Under the pieces are notes generated by a model that saw only the letters and a program-made list of their open reading frames with translations, was not told the origin of the DNA and did no database searches. Shown here piece by piece: positions 56,811 to 64,000 of a stretch of DNA of 64,000 bases. Origin of the DNA: Tildeniella torsiva UHER 1998/13D (lineage in GTDB: Bacteria > Cyanobacteriota > Cyanobacteriia > Phormidesmidales > Phormidesmidaceae). Position 1 is the stretch's first letter; each line of letters starts with the position of its first letter. A program made the translations under genes and the position numbers. The stretch is from NCBI GenBank assembly GCA_019358835.1, contig JAHHIH010000009.1, forward strand, positions 62,001-126,000. The letters are read 5' to 3'.

Positions 56811-57839
56811 ATGGTTCAAGAACGGACGTTACCCCAATTCCAGGCTTCGGCAGCCCAAATCTCCCCTGAGGAAGGGCTGAGGCTCTACGAAGACATGGTT
56901 CTGGGGCGCTTCTTTGAGGACAAGTGCGCCGAGATGTATTACCGGGGCAAGATGTTCGGCTTCGTGCACCTCTACAACGGGCAGGAAGCGGTCTCTAGCG
57001 GGGTGATCAAGTCCCTGCGCTCTGACGACTACGTGTGCAGCACCTACCGCGACCACGTCCACGCCCTCAGTGCTGGGGTGCCCGCCAAAAATGTGATGGC
57101 CGAGCTGTTTGGCAAAGAAACCGGCTGCAGCCGGGGTCGGGGTGGCTCCATGCACCTGTTCTCTAGCGAGCACAATATGCTGGGAGGCTTTGCCTTCATC
57201 GGCGAAGGTATTCCCGTCGCCCTGGGGGCGGCGTTTCAGTCGCGCTACCGCCGTGACGCCCTGGGTGACCCCAGCGCCGACCAGGTGACGGCCTGCTTCT
57301 TTGGCGACGGCACCAGCAACAACGGCCAGTTCTTTGAATGCCTGAATATGGCCGCCCTCTGGAAGCTGCCGATCTTATTTGTGGTGGAAAACAACAAGTG
57401 GGCGATCGGTATGGCCCACGAGCGGGCCACCTCCCAGCCCGAGATCTATAAGAAGGCCTCGGTCTTTGGCATGCCCGGCGTCGAAGTGGACGGCATGGAT
57501 GTGATGGCCGTGCGCGAGGTCGCCCAGCAGGCCGTAGCTCGCGCCCGCGCTGGTGAAGGCCCGACGCTGATCGAAGCCCTCACCTACCGCTTTAGGGGCC
57601 ACAGTTTGGCTGACCCCGATGAGCTGCGATCGAAGGCCGAGAAAGAGGCCTGGCTGGCCCGCGACCCGATCAAGCGGTTTGAGGCCTATCTGCTGGAGCA
57701 CAGCCTGGTTGATGAGGGAGCGTTGAAGGCGGTGCGCGATCGCATCCAGACCACCATCGACGATGCCCTCACCTTTGCCGAAGAGAGCCCCGAGCCCAGC
57801 CCCGACGATCTCTATAAATACATCTTCGCTGAGGATTGA
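56811..57839 (+). CDS. pdhA: Pyruvate dehydrogenase E1 component, alpha subunit
   Basis: 342 residues. The thiamine diphosphate motif [20 protein letters not shown] (from residue 165) ends in ENNKWAI, as in E1-alpha. The sequence [20 protein letters not shown] is a second family hallmark, and the phosphorylation-loop region [15 protein letters not shown] is conserved. With PdhB it decarboxylates pyruvate in the cytoplasm. The beta-subunit gene follows about 200 bp later, the gap containing repeats. No ribosome binding site is clear before ATG 56811. Confidence 0.96.
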   Translation: MVQERTLPQFQASAAQISPEEGLRLYEDMVLGRFFEDKCAEMYYRGKMFGFVHLYNGQEAVSSGVIKSLRSDDYVCSTYRDHVHALSAGVPAKNVMAELFGKETGCSRGRGGSMHLFSSEHNMLGGFAFIGEGIPVALGAAFQSRYRRDALGDPSADQVTACFFGDGTSNNGQFFECLNMAALWKLPILFVVENNKWAIGMAHERATSQPEIYKKASVFGMPGVEVDGMDVMAVREVAQQAVARARAGEGPTLIEALTYRFRGHSLADPDELRSKAEKEAWLARDPIKRFEAYLLEHSLVDEGALKAVRDRIQTTIDDALTFAEESPEPSPDDLYKYIFAED

Positions 57840-57884
57840 TGGTCTTGGAACCGGGGCAATTCCCCGAAAACTAGCCTATTGAGT

Positions 57885-57902
57885 GGTGGGCACTGTCCAC
57901 CC
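57885..57902. repeat. Short palindrome (GGTGGGCACTGTCCACC type)
   Basis: GGTGGGCA and TGTCCACC form a hairpin with an almost perfect stem. A close relative lies at 59035-59051, on the other side of pdhB. Such GTGGGCA palindromes recur between cyanobacterial genes. Confidence 0.7.
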
Positions 57903-57918
57903 TATGGCTTCTGACAAT

Positions 57919-57983
57919 GGTGCATTGCAGTACGGCATTGGCCTGCGGATCCCCCGGCGGAGTTGACCGCGAATGCACCCTAC
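57919..57983. mobile_element. MITE-like repeat, copy 2
   Basis: Ends GGTGCATTGC and CCGCGAATGCACCCTAC are identical to those of copy 1 at 48243-48311, while the interior differs. The element is 65 bases long and non-coding, and lies between pdhA and pdhB. Confidence 0.65.
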
Positions 57984-58037
57984 CCATCCCCCCTCACCCA
58001 CCTACCCACCAACTCATTCACCCACCAACATCCACCC

Positions 58038-59021
58038 ATGGCAGAAACCCTCCTATTTAACGCCCTGCGCGAGGCCATCGACGAAGAGATGGGCCGCGAC
58101 GACACCGTGTTTGTGCTGGGCGAAGATGTCGGCGTCTACGGCGGCTCCTACAAAGTCACCAAAGACCTTTACGACAAGTACGGCGAGCTGCGCGTGCTCG
58201 ATACCCCGATCGCCGAAAACAGCTTCACCGGCATGGCCGTCGGGGCCGCCATGACCGGCCTGCGCCCGATCATCGAGGGCATGAACATGGGCTTTTTACT
58301 GCTGGCCTTCAACCAGATCGCCAATAACGCGGGCATGCTGCGCTACACCTCCGGCGGCAACTACAAAATTCCCATGGTGATTCGCGGGCCGGGTGGTGTG
58401 GGGCGGCAACTCGGGGCCGAGCACTCCCAGCGGCTAGAGGCCTACTTCCAGGCGGTGCCGGGGCTGAAGATTGTGGCCTGCTCGACCCCCTACAACGCCA
58501 AGGGGCTGCTCAAAGCCGCCATCCGCGACGACAACCCGGTGCTGTTCTTTGAGCATGTGCTGCTCTACAACCTCAAAGAAGACCTGCCCAACCACGAGTA
58601 CGTGGTGCCCCTAGACAAAGCTGAGATCGTGCGCCCCGGAAAAGATGTCACCATCCTCACCTACTCCCGCATGCGTCACCACGTCACCCAGGCGGTCAAA
58701 GGTCTAGAGAAAAAGGGCCTTGACCCCGAGGTGATCGACCTAATTTCCCTCAAGCCGCTGGATTTTGACACCATTGGGGCCTCGATTAAGAAGACTCACC
58801 GGGTAATTATTGTGGAAGAGTGTATGAAAACCGGCGGCATTGGCGCTGAAATCATCGCCTCGATCAATGATCGCTACTTTGACGAACTCGATGCCCCGGT
58901 GGTGCGCCTGTCGTCCCAAGACATCCCGACCCCCTACAACGGTAAGCTAGAGACATTGACCATCGTGCAGCCCAAACAAATCGAGGCCGCCGTCGAAAAC
59001 ATGGTCGCCCTCAAGGTCTAG
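58038..59021 (+). CDS. pdhB: Pyruvate dehydrogenase E1 component, beta subunit
   Basis: 327 residues from ATG 58038. [40 protein letters not shown] and [20 protein letters not shown] are E1-beta motifs, and [12 protein letters not shown] marks the C-terminal transketolase domain. It forms the alpha2beta2 E1 with PdhA. A longer in-frame extension to 57963 translates only a C-rich leader and is rejected. There is no purine-rich ribosome binding site. Confidence 0.96.
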   Translation: MAETLLFNALREAIDEEMGRDDTVFVLGEDVGVYGGSYKVTKDLYDKYGELRVLDTPIAENSFTGMAVGAAMTGLRPIIEGMNMGFLLLAFNQIANNAGMLRYTSGGNYKIPMVIRGPGGVGRQLGAEHSQRLEAYFQAVPGLKIVACSTPYNAKGLLKAAIRDDNPVLFFEHVLLYNLKEDLPNHEYVVPLDKAEIVRPGKDVTILTYSRMRHHVTQAVKGLEKKGLDPEVIDLISLKPLDFDTIGASIKKTHRVIIVEECMKTGGIGAEIIASINDRYFDELDAPVVRLSSQDIPTPYNGKLETLTIVQPKQIEAAVENMVALKV

Positions 59022-59034
59022 GGAACCGCTGTAG

Positions 59035-59051
59035 GGTGGGCACCGCCCACC
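59035..59051. repeat. Short palindrome (GGTGGGCACCGCCCACC)
   Basis: A nearly perfect 17-base palindrome 14 bases after the pdhB stop, matching the one at 57885-57902 except at two positions. It may be a transcript end structure or part of a dispersed repeat. Confidence 0.75.
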
Positions 59052-59148
59052 ACCTAATATTTAGGAACAGCCCAATTGACGCCATGATCCCCAGGGCACA
59101 GCCCATTCCAAGGGATCACTATCCGCACCCACACCGCAGCAAATCGCA

Positions 59149-60582
59149 ATGGCAAAATATCGAGCTTGGCTAGGGGTTATTTTGGTGCTCACCATCGCCG
59201 CCGTGGTGGTGATTACCCAGATTCCCACCCGTCTGGGGTTAGACCTGCGGGGGGGCTCTCAGCTCACCATCCAGGTGCAGCCCACTGCCGCCATCCCCAC
59301 CATTACTGAACGGGAGATGGAGGCGGTGCAAACCGTGGTCGAAGGCCGAGTCAACGGCCTGGGCGTGTCGGAGGCGGTGGTGCAGCAGTTGGGTAACAAT
59401 CAGCTGCTGGTGCAGCTACCCGGCGTCAGCGATCCCCAGCAGGCTGAACGGGTGTTGGGGGGCACGGCTCAGCTCGAATTTCGTGCCCAGCGGCCCGGCA
59501 CCGACCAGCAGCTCCAGATCGAAAATCAGGTGCTGCAAGGTCACGTGGGCGAGCTGGCGGCCCTCCAGGCCACCCTGCCCGCCAGTGGAGAAATCAACAG
59601 CGATACCCAGGCCCGCATCGACAAGCTCCAGGCCGATGTCACCGCCAGCGAAAAGGCTGTGGCCGCTCTGTTTGAGCCCAGCACCCTGGGTGGGGATAAG
59701 CTGACCGATGCGATCGCCCGGCCCACTAGCGGCACCCTCTGGGAAGTGGTGATTCAGTTCAATAGCGAGGGCGGCAACGAGTTTGCGGAGATCAGTAAGG
59801 CGATCGCCGGTACCGGGCGCACCATCGGCATCTTCCTCGACAACCGCCTGCTCAGTGCTCCTACGGTAAACGTGCAGTACGCCGAGACCGGCATTACCGG
59901 GGGCAGCGCCGTTATTTCCGGCAACTTTACCGCCGAGTCGGCCCGCGACCTGGAGATTCAGCTGCGCGGCGGTGCCCTGCCCCTGCCGGTAGAGGTGGTT
60001 GAGAATCGCACCGTAGGCCCCACCCTGGGCCGCGACAGCATTCAGCGCAGCCTTTATGCTGGCATTGCTGGCCTAGGGCTAGTGCTGGTGTTCATGGCGG
60101 TTTACTACCGTCTACCCGGTGTCCTGGCCGATATCGCCCTGGTCATCTACGCTCTGATTACCTGGGCGGCCTTCAACCTGCTGGGGGTGACCCTCACCCT
60201 GCCGGGGATTGCTGGGTTCATTCTCAGCATTGGCATGGCCGTAGACGCCAACGTGCTGATTTTTGAGCGCACCCGTGAAGAGCTACAGGCGGGCAAAACC
60301 CTCTACCGCTCGGTTGAATCGGGTTTCTACCGAGCCTTCTCAAGCATTTTGGACGGTAACGTCACGACCCTGATCTCTTGTCTGGCGCTGTTTTACTTTG
60401 GGGCCGGGCTGGTTAAGGGGTTTGCCCTCACCCTGGCCATTGGCGTCATCATCAGCATGTTTACCGCCTTAACCTGCACCCGCACGCTGATGTTCTTAGC
60501 CATCAGCCTGCCGCAGTTTCGGCGACCCAGCCTGTTTTGCCCCGGCTTAACCCCCGTTCGCCCCGACACCGTTCGCCCCTAG
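59149..60582 (+). CDS. secD: Protein translocase subunit SecD
   Basis: 477 residues. The first transmembrane helix is followed by [15 protein letters not shown], the SecD signature. A large periplasmic domain includes [20 protein letters not shown]. Five C-terminal helices include [20 protein letters not shown] with IFERTREEL. SecD uses the proton gradient with SecF to pull substrates through SecYEG. The next gene is secF; the secD stop overlaps the secF ribosome binding site (TAGGAG). Confidence 0.95.
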   Translation: MAKYRAWLGVILVLTIAAVVVITQIPTRLGLDLRGGSQLTIQVQPTAAIPTITEREMEAVQTVVEGRVNGLGVSEAVVQQLGNNQLLVQLPGVSDPQQAERVLGGTAQLEFRAQRPGTDQQLQIENQVLQGHVGELAALQATLPASGEINSDTQARIDKLQADVTASEKAVAALFEPSTLGGDKLTDAIARPTSGTLWEVVIQFNSEGGNEFAEISKAIAGTGRTIGIFLDNRLLSAPTVNVQYAETGITGGSAVISGNFTAESARDLEIQLRGGALPLPVEVVENRTVGPTLGRDSIQRSLYAGIAGLGLVLVFMAVYYRLPGVLADIALVIYALITWAAFNLLGVTLTLPGIAGFILSIGMAVDANVLIFERTREELQAGKTLYRSVESGFYRAFSSILDGNVTTLISCLALFYFGAGLVKGFALTLAIGVIISMFTALTCTRTLMFLAISLPQFRRPSLFCPGLTPVRPDTVRP

Positions 60583-60590
60583 GAGTGCCC

Positions 60591-61562
60591 ATGAAGCTCA
60601 ACATTATTCAGCAGCGCGGTCTGTGGTGGGGAATCTCGACAGTGCTGGTACTAGTCAGCCTGGTGGCCATGGCGATCTCGTGGCAGCAGCTGGGCGCACC
60701 CCTCAAGCCGGGCCTTGATTTTGCCGGGGGCACCCGGCTACAGTTGACCCGAGCCTGCGTGGCTACCGACAGCTGTACCGAACCGCTCGAGCTGGCAGAC
60801 GTTAGACAGGTGCTGGGAGATCAGGGCCTCGACTCCAGCAGCCTTCAGCTTTTGGGGGATGACCAGCAGGTGCTGTCGATTCGCACCCGCACCCTGACTG
60901 TAGACGAGCGTGCTCCTCTGCAAAGCGCACTGGATGAGGCAATTGGCCCCTTTGACCCCGGTTCTACCCAGATTGATACCGTTGGGCCGGTGGTGGGCAA
61001 ACAGCTGTTGGTGTCGGGCCTACTCGCTCTGCTGGTTTCCTTTGCCGGAATTGTGGCCTACATGAGCTTGCGCTTCAAGCTCGACTATGCGCTGCTGGCG
61101 ATTTTGGCCCTGGCCCACGACGTGATTATTACCGCTGGCACATTTGCCATTTTGGGGCTGGTGCTGGGCGTTGAGGTCGACAGTCTGTTCATCGTCTCGC
61201 TGCTTACCATTGTGGGCTTCTCGGTCAATGACACGGTGGTAATTTACGATCGCGTGCGTGAGAACGCGAAGCTCAGCCCCGGTAGCCACATCAACGACAT
61301 TGTCGATAGTGCGGTCAACCAAACCCTGGCCCGCTCAATCAATACTTCGCTGACGACAACGCTGCCGCTGGTAGCGATCGTTATCTTTGGCGGCCCCACC
61401 CTGAAATATTTTGCCCTGGCGTTGATTGTGGGCTTTGTTGCTGGAGCCTACTCCAGTATTTTTGTAGCCAGTTCGCTGCTGGCCCTGTGGCGAGAGCGCA
61501 CAGGTCAGGCCTACAGCGATGACCCTGACGGGTCAGAACCCCAGCCCGAAGCTCAAAGCTAA
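60591..61562 (+). CDS. secF: Protein translocase subunit SecF
   Basis: 323 residues from ATG 60591; AGGAG at 60581-60585 supports this start over an upstream in-frame extension. [17 protein letters not shown] is the SecF signature. Typical later segments are [18 protein letters not shown] and [20 protein letters not shown]. It acts with SecD in the inner membrane and probably the thylakoid. A small membrane protein gene follows after 13 bp. Confidence 0.95.
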   Translation: MKLNIIQQRGLWWGISTVLVLVSLVAMAISWQQLGAPLKPGLDFAGGTRLQLTRACVATDSCTEPLELADVRQVLGDQGLDSSSLQLLGDDQQVLSIRTRTLTVDERAPLQSALDEAIGPFDPGSTQIDTVGPVVGKQLLVSGLLALLVSFAGIVAYMSLRFKLDYALLAILALAHDVIITAGTFAILGLVLGVEVDSLFIVSLLTIVGFSVNDTVVIYDRVRENAKLSPGSHINDIVDSAVNQTLARSINTSLTTTLPLVAIVIFGGPTLKYFALALIVGFVAGAYSSIFVASSLLALWRERTGQAYSDDPDGSEPQPEAQS

Positions 61563-61575
61563 CGGATTCTCGCCC

Positions 61576-61947
61576 ATGGGCACCCCGATTTATCCTGTGA
61601 CCCTGGAGCGCTTGCGGGCAATCATGCTACGTCGCTGGTGGATGGTTAGCGGGCTGCTGTGGCTGACGGTAGCCCCCCTCAGCCTGTGGAGTCTGCGACC
61701 TGAGATTGCTCAGCTGCGGCAGTACTTCACCTGGTCGACGGTGCGGCTGGGTTTGGCCTATAACCGCCCGGCAGCGATCGGGCTGGGGCTATGCGTGGGG
61801 TTAACCGTGGCGCTGCTGGTGGCCGAGAGCCGCTACATCTTGTGGGGCATGACCAAGGACGAGCGGCAGCGATTGGAGAAACTGTGCGATCGCATCACCG
61901 CCCAAGGCCCATCCCACCCCCTCTGGCGTCAGCTCCATCGCGATTAG
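61576..61947 (+). CDS. Small membrane protein downstream of secF
   Basis: 123 residues from ATG 61576. Two hydrophobic helices: about 15-35 (WWMVSGLLWLTVAPLSLWSL) and about 62-82 (AAIGLGLCVGLTVALLVAES), with a charged C-terminal tail (MTKDERQRLEKLCDRI). No family recognised. It starts 13 bp after secF and may be co-transcribed with secDF. Confidence 0.65.
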   Translation: MGTPIYPVTLERLRAIMLRRWWMVSGLLWLTVAPLSLWSLRPEIAQLRQYFTWSTVRLGLAYNRPAAIGLGLCVGLTVALLVAESRYILWGMTKDERQRLEKLCDRITAQGPSHPLWRQLHRD

Positions 61948-62070
61948 AACCGCCGACCCAGTGTCCTGTTCAGTAAGAAAATTCCCAAACGGCCTCAGCG
62001 CCTGAGTGACATTGGTACCAAGATGTAATTTCATAGAACAAGGCAGTTAACCCCGATTCCCCGGCGGAAA

Positions 62071-62087
62071 ACCGGAGTTGCTCCGGT
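62071..62087 (+). promoter_or_regulatory. Hairpin in the sat leader
   Basis: ACCGGAG and CTCCGGT (62071-62077 and 62081-62087) form a perfect 7-bp stem with loop TTG, 65 bases before sat. There is no T-run, so it is not a terminator. It could affect translation or mark a leader RNA. Confidence 0.35.
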
Positions 62088-62152
62088 CAGCCAGGCCATG
62101 GCTCAGCCTCAAATTTTTCGTGTTTCATCAGCAGAAGGCAGCGGTATCTCTC

Positions 62153-63334
62153 ATGACTCTACACAAAGACGGCATTGCCCCCCACGGCGGCACCCTGGTC
62201 GATCGCCTGGCGACGCCTGACCAAACAGCCCAGTTCCTAGCCCAAGCCGATACCCTGCCCCGCGTCGGCCTGGACGAGCGGGCCTTTTCTGACCTGGTGA
62301 TGATTGCCATCGGCGGTTTTAGCCCCCTCCACGGCTTTATGAAACAGGCCGACTACGACACCGTGGTCACCGACATGCGCCTGGCCGACGGTCTACCCTG
62401 GGCAATTCCGGTCACCCTGTCGGTGGATGAAGCCACCGCAGCACCCCTTGTGGAGGGCAGCCTGGTGCGCTTAGATGACTCCACTGGTCGCTTTGTCGGC
62501 GTGCTGGAACTGGAAGAAAAATATACCTACGACAAAGCCCGCGAGGTCGTCAAGGTCTACCGCACCGACGACGAGAAGCACCCCGGCGTCAAGGTGGTCT
62601 ACGACCAAGGGGCGGTGAATTTAGCTGGTCCAGTGTGGCTGCTGGAGCGCGATCCCCATCCGCTGTTCCCCGCTTACCAGATTGACCCGGCGGCATCACG
62701 GGCGCTGTTTCGCGATCGCAACTGGAAGACCGTCGTGGGCTTTCAGACCCGCAACCCCATCCATCGCGCCCACGAATACATTCAGAAGTGCGCCCTGGAA
62801 ACCGTGGACGGGCTGTTTCTGCATCCGCTGGTGGGGGCTACTAAATCCGACGATATCCCCGCCGACGTGCGCATGCGCTGCTACGAAATTATGGTGGAAC
62901 ACTACTTCCCCCAAGACCGCGTGATTCTTGCGATCAATCCTTCCGCAATGCGCTACGCTGGCCCTAGGGAAGCGATTTTCCACGCGCTGATCCGCAAGAA
63001 CTATGGCTGCACCCACTTCATTGTGGGCCGCGACCACGCTGGGGTGGGCGACTACTACGGCACCTACGACGCTCAGTACATCTTCGATGAGTTTGAGCCG
63101 ACGGAGCTGGGCATTGTGCCGATGAAGTTTGAGCACGCCTTTTACTGCACCCGCACCGGGGGCATGGCTACCTCTAAAACCAGCCCCAGCACCAAAGACG
63201 AGCGGATTCACCTGTCGGGTACCAAAGTGCGAGAGATGCTGCGCCGGGGTGAGCTGCCCCCGCAAGAATTTTCTCGGCCCGAGGTGGCGGCGGAACTGGC
63301 CAAGGCCATGCGGGTTCCCGAAGCCGTCAGCTAG
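62153..63334 (+). CDS. sat: Sulfate adenylyltransferase (ATP sulfurylase)
   Basis: 393 residues, normal for the dissimilatory/plant-like Sat family. [11 protein letters not shown] at residues 198-208 contains the ATP-binding Q-x-R-N and HxxH motifs, and [13 protein letters not shown] and the C-terminal [11 protein letters not shown] are also present. It activates sulfate to APS for assimilation. ATG 62153 is preferred over an upstream frame to 62078. It is the only sulfur gene in the window. Confidence 0.96.
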   Translation: MTLHKDGIAPHGGTLVDRLATPDQTAQFLAQADTLPRVGLDERAFSDLVMIAIGGFSPLHGFMKQADYDTVVTDMRLADGLPWAIPVTLSVDEATAAPLVEGSLVRLDDSTGRFVGVLELEEKYTYDKAREVVKVYRTDDEKHPGVKVVYDQGAVNLAGPVWLLERDPHPLFPAYQIDPAASRALFRDRNWKTVVGFQTRNPIHRAHEYIQKCALETVDGLFLHPLVGATKSDDIPADVRMRCYEIMVEHYFPQDRVILAINPSAMRYAGPREAIFHALIRKNYGCTHFIVGRDHAGVGDYYGTYDAQYIFDEFEPTELGIVPMKFEHAFYCTRTGGMATSKTSPSTKDERIHLSGTKVREMLRRGELPPQEFSRPEVAAELAKAMRVPEAVS

Positions 63335-63352
63335 TAGGATGCAGGCAACTCG

Positions 63353-64000
63353 GTGACATTGAAACGACGGGCATTTTTGCAGCAGGCAAGCTTAGCATTA
63401 GGGGCATTGAGCCTAGGGGGCGGTGCCCTGCTGGCTAGCTTTAGCCAGTATCAGCAGGCTCTGGCCAAGCCCGCCCGTCGTAAACTGGCTCTGCTGATTG
63501 GCATCAACACCTACCCCGATCGCGCCCTCGACCCCGGTGTGGCCCAAGATATTGCCCTCAAGGGCTGTGTCACCGATGTAGATCTCCAGCGGCAGCTGCT
63601 GGTGCATCGCTTTGGCTTTCAGCCCACCGATGTGGTGACGCTGACCAACCAGGAGGCCACCCGCGCCAATATTTTGACGGCCATTGACGAACATCTGGTG
63701 CAGCAGGCCCAGGCTGACGATGCGGTGGTGCTGCACTTTAGCGGCTACGGCAGCCAGGTGCGAGTGGCTGAGGCTGGCGATCGCAGCGATTTACAGGTCG
63801 CCTGGGTAACGGTGGACAGCCGCCTGCCTAACGAAACCAATCCTGCCCTGGGCGACCTGCTTGAGGCCGAAGTAGTGGCCTGCCTCGGCCCGCTAGCCAC
63901 CGCCAACCTAACCACCGTAATTGACGCCGGCAGCCAGGATGCGGGCTACCTGCGCTGGGGAAATTCCCGCGTCAGGTCACGGCCTACGGTGCCCACGGGG
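63353..64000 (+). CDS. Caspase-like (orthocaspase family) protein with altered catalytic dyad, truncated by the window
   Basis: About 216 residues visible. A twin-arginine-like start (TLKRRAFLQQASLALGAL) and hydrophobic segment suggest export. The p20-like fold follows: RKLALLIGINTYPDR, then CVTDVDLQRQLLVHRFGF and DDAVVLHFSGYGSQV. The catalytic His of SGHG is Tyr (SGYG). The catalytic-Cys region reads TTVIDAGSQDAG instead of D-S-C-H-S-G. Cyanobacteria are known to have pseudo-orthocaspases with both residues replaced, and this fits that group. Start GTG 63353; TTG 63359 possible. The 3' end lies outside. Confidence 0.88.
   Translation, partial: MTLKRRAFLQQASLALGALSLGGGALLASFSQYQQALAKPARRKLALLIGINTYPDRALDPGVAQDIALKGCVTDVDLQRQLLVHRFGFQPTDVVTLTNQEATRANILTAIDEHLVQQAQADDAVVLHFSGYGSQVRVAEAGDRSDLQVAWVTVDSRLPNETNPALGDLLEAEVVACLGPLATANLTTVIDAGSQDAGYLRWGNSRVRSRPTVPTG

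Noticed and set aside
57963-58037. Longer pdhB start at 57963
   Set aside because: The extension translates a C-rich leader and overlaps the end of a MITE-like repeat; E1-beta proteins begin at the MAETLL equivalent.
1-64000. CRISPR arrays, rRNA, insertion sequences, prophage
   Set aside because: No regularly spaced direct repeats with unique spacers, no rRNA-like tracts, no transposase or phage structural genes were seen on either strand.

Overview
The window is chromosomal DNA from a cyanobacterium. Evidence: an isiA-isiB-isiC iron-stress operon with Fur-like sites, a urea-uptake operon behind a consensus NtcA promoter, the cyanobacterial glpX-type FBPase/SBPase next to hemA, ftn2/zipN, narM, DUF3370, DUF3038 and DUF4335 families, orthocaspase-like and Uma2 proteins, and very frequent GCGATCGC (HIP1) octamers. 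GC-rich base composition and gene content resemble filamentous Leptolyngbya/Nodosilinea-type lineages, but that placement is inference. No rRNA, tRNA, CRISPR array, prophage or insertion sequence was recognised.

Layout: (1) 1-6.2 kb: the start of purN (minus strand), a secreted zinc metalloprotease, a secreted DUF3370 protein, and a ParA-like ATPase with a small partner. (2) 6.4-9.4 kb: isiA-isiB-isiC plus a small Cys-rich membrane protein, read leftward from a region with two Fur-like sites. (3) 9.6-18.3 kb: a membrane protein with a nuclease-like N-terminus, clpC, an SLH-domain protein, glpX, hemA and a Uma2 nuclease. (4) 18.4-25.4 kb: ureG and urtABCDE, the high-affinity urea transporter. 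UrtD carries an extra C-terminal helical domain. (5) 25.5-36.9 kb: a cupin protein, a very large CBS/GAF/PAS/GGDEF/EAL protein broken by one frameshift, twin DUF697 GTPases and a Ser/Thr kinase. (6) 36.9-48.1 kb: bioD, several lineage-specific proteins, a Nudix hydrolase, yvcK, an MlaF/MlaD-like lipid transport pair, narM and an alpha/beta hydrolase. (7) 48.5-56.1 kb: a leftward block with yhhQ, then a DUF3038-DUF4335-OmpA-fmt operon and ftn2. (8) 56.8-64 kb: pdhA, pdhB, secD, secF, sat and the start of a catalytically altered caspase-like protein.

The genes are mostly housekeeping and nutrient acquisition: iron (isi), nitrogen (urt, ureG, narM), sulfur (sat), carbon (glpX, pdhAB, yvcK), tetrapyrrole synthesis (hemA), proteostasis (clpC), secretion (secDF) and division (ftn2). 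The most interesting features are the UrtD fusion, the frameshifted signalling protein, the altered catalytic residues in IsiC and the caspase-like protein, a small minus-strand ORF with its own terminator, a structured leader-like element near 41.4 kb, two related MITE-like repeats, recurrent intergenic arrays made of complementary short repeats, and recurrent C-rich leaders without Shine-Dalgarno sequences. No completely new multi-gene system could be demonstrated from the sequence alone.
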